A program made the position numbers and the translations under genes. The notes under the pieces were generated by a model. The model was given only the letters and a program-made list of their open reading frames with translations. It searched no databases and had not been told where the DNA came from. A stretch of 5,982 nt of DNA from an uncultured Dechloromonas sp. (GTDB lineage Bacteria; Pseudomonadota; Gammaproteobacteria; Burkholderiales; Rhodocyclaceae). Shown in pieces: positions 4,963 through 5,982 of the stretch (positions are counted from its first letter, which is position 1; each line of letters begins with the position of its first letter). Location of the stretch: positions 1-5,982 of the forward strand of contig CAMKYP010000253.1 in assembly GCA_946477505.1 (NCBI GenBank). The letters are read 5' to 3'.

Positions 4963-5982
4963 GAGGACTGTTCTGGGTCGTTGCCCTCTTCGCGGTTGCG
5001 GTTGCGGTCGCCCTTGGCGCCCGCCTGAACGACGGTTACCTGCTGTTCGTGGTGCCGCCGTGGCGCGCCGAGATTTCGCTGAACCTGTTTGTCCTTCTCC
5101 TGTTTGGGCTTTTCCTGGCCTTCTACGCGGCGATGCGCGTGACCTTGGCGACCTTCGGGTTGCCGAAGCGGGTCCGCGACTATCGTGCCCGCCGCCAGCG
5201 CGATCAGGCCGGGCAGGTATTTCAGGATGCCGTGCGTCTGCTTTTCGAGGGGCGTTTCGGGCAGGCCATGAAGCGGGCCGGCGAAGCGCATGGGGCTGGT
5301 ACGGCGCCCGGTCTTTCGGCGTTGATTGCCGCTCGTGCCGCCCAACGCATGCGCGAACCGGAAAAGCAGCAGTACTGGCTGGAGCATGCCCGGACCGACG
5401 ATCCGCGCACCGAGGCGGCGACCTTGATGCTCGATGCCGAAATGGCCAACGAGGAACGCCGTTTCTCCGATGCCTTGGATGCCCTGGGGCGTCTGCAGGG
5501 CAAGCAGGGGCGGCATATCGCAGCCTTGCGCCTGGAGTTGCGGGCGCGTCAGGGGAGCGGCGACTGGGATGGCGTCCTCAAGCTGGTGCGCCAGTTGGCC
5601 AAGCGAGACGCGCTGCCGCCGGAAGTGGTCGTGGAAATCCGTACACAGGCGCATCTGGCCAACATTGCCAAGCGCCGCAGCGATCAGGGACAACTGGTTG
5701 CTTACCTGCGCGGTCTGCCGGAAGAGGAGCGTGGCCGGCGCGTGTCGCTGGCGGCGGCCAAGGCACTGACTGCGCTCAACGCCGAGGGTGAGGCGCAGAA
5801 GCTGATCGAGGCGGCGCTCGACAAGGCGGGTAGCGATGCTTGGCAATCGGAACTGGCCGCCATTTATGGCCGTTTGTCGGGCGGCGACCAGACGGCCCGC
5901 ATCGCCAAGGCGGAGGGCTGGCTGCTGCATCATCCGGATGATGCCGTGCTGCTCCTCGCGCTGGGCCGGATGTGCCAGCGCC
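4959..5982 (+). CDS. hemY: HemY, inner-membrane TPR-type protein of the heme operon (3' truncated by window)
   Basis: The N-terminal 341 residues of a HemY-family protein (PF07219 N-terminal region) are present; the reading frame is still open at the window edge. It starts at GTG 4959, overlapping the hemX stop as GTGA. Two membrane helices are visible: about residues 4-21 (LFWVVALFAVAVAVALGA) and 40-58 (SLNLFVLLLFGLFLAFYAA). They are joined by a short loop with GYLLFVVPPWRAEI. The remainder is a helical, TPR-like domain rich in Ala, Arg and Leu, with repeats such as GRFGQAMKRAGEAH and RRFSDALDALGRL. This proteobacterial HemY is unrelated to the Bacillus protoporphyrinogen oxidase of the same name. 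Its function is not settled; a scaffold for late heme enzymes is the usual suggestion. No catalytic motif is visible. It should be coupled to hemX translation. Confidence 0.93.
   Translation, partial: MRGLFWVVALFAVAVAVALGARLNDGYLLFVVPPWRAEISLNLFVLLLFGLFLAFYAAMRVTLATFGLPKRVRDYRARRQRDQAGQVFQDAVRLLFEGRFGQAMKRAGEAHGAGTAPGLSALIAARAAQRMREPEKQQYWLEHARTDDPRTEAATLMLDAEMANEERRFSDALDALGRLQGKQGRHIAALRLELRARQGSGDWDGVLKLVRQLAKRDALPPEVVVEIRTQAHLANIAKRRSDQGQLVAYLRGLPEEERGRRVSLAAAKALTALNAEGEAQKLIEAALDKAGSDAWQSELAAIYGRLSGGDQTARIAKAEGWLLHHPDDAVLLLALGRMCQR

Noticed and set aside
4992..5009. Three tandem copies of a GCGGTT/GCGGTC hexamer in hemY.
   Set aside because: It encodes Ala-Val repeats of the first membrane helix. 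Simple codon repetition explains it.
4773..5933. A 386-codon minus-strand open frame opposite hemX/hemY.
   Set aside because: It is antisense to well-recognised hemX and hemY, has low-complexity Arg/Gln/Gly-rich content, and shows no family motif. It is a GC-driven shadow frame.

Overview
This window looks like chromosomal DNA of a GC-rich betaproteobacterium. The protein sequences suggest a Rhodocyclales-type organism (Dechloromonas/Azonexus/Thauera range), but that placement is inference. I see no mobile element, tRNA, rRNA or CRISPR array. Coding density is close to 100%, and the longest stretch without a gene is the 47 bases before the first one.

The left part (about 48-2191, minus strand) reads as one operon transcribed leftward. 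Its genes, in order of transcription, are an exported thioredoxin-fold protein (1715-2191), a TPMT-type SAM-dependent methyltransferase (1092-1718, 4-base ATGA overlap), a possible 10-codon leader ORF (1057-1089), and an AraC-type regulator with a C-terminal GyrI-like effector domain (48-1055). A strong hairpin follows at 3-26. The combination suggests a small stress or detoxification cassette with its own ligand-sensing regulator, but the substrate cannot be read from the sequence.

The right part (2190-5982, plus strand) is the conserved proteobacterial heme cluster hemC-hemD-hemX-hemY. HemC builds hydroxymethylbilane from porphobilinogen and HemD closes it to uroporphyrinogen III. HemX and HemY are inner-membrane proteins of uncertain role that habitually accompany them. 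Every junction is a 4-base stop/start overlap (ATGA, ATGA, GTGA), so translation is probably coupled through the whole operon. hemY runs off the right edge.

The most unusual parts are in the control signals. The two operons diverge from a shared CATG, where each start codon overlaps the other by two bases, so each gene's upstream signals must lie inside the other gene. A near-identical promoter-like element (CATGCTAGAAT / CATGCCTAGAAT) occurs once in each orientation on either side of this point, which predicts 5' overlapping antisense transcripts. The AraC-GyrI gene also has an excellent internal Shine-Dalgarno and ATG exactly at the start of its GyrI-like domain, in a lower-GC linker with a -10-like hexamer. 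That suggests a separately made sensor domain or a relic of gene fusion.
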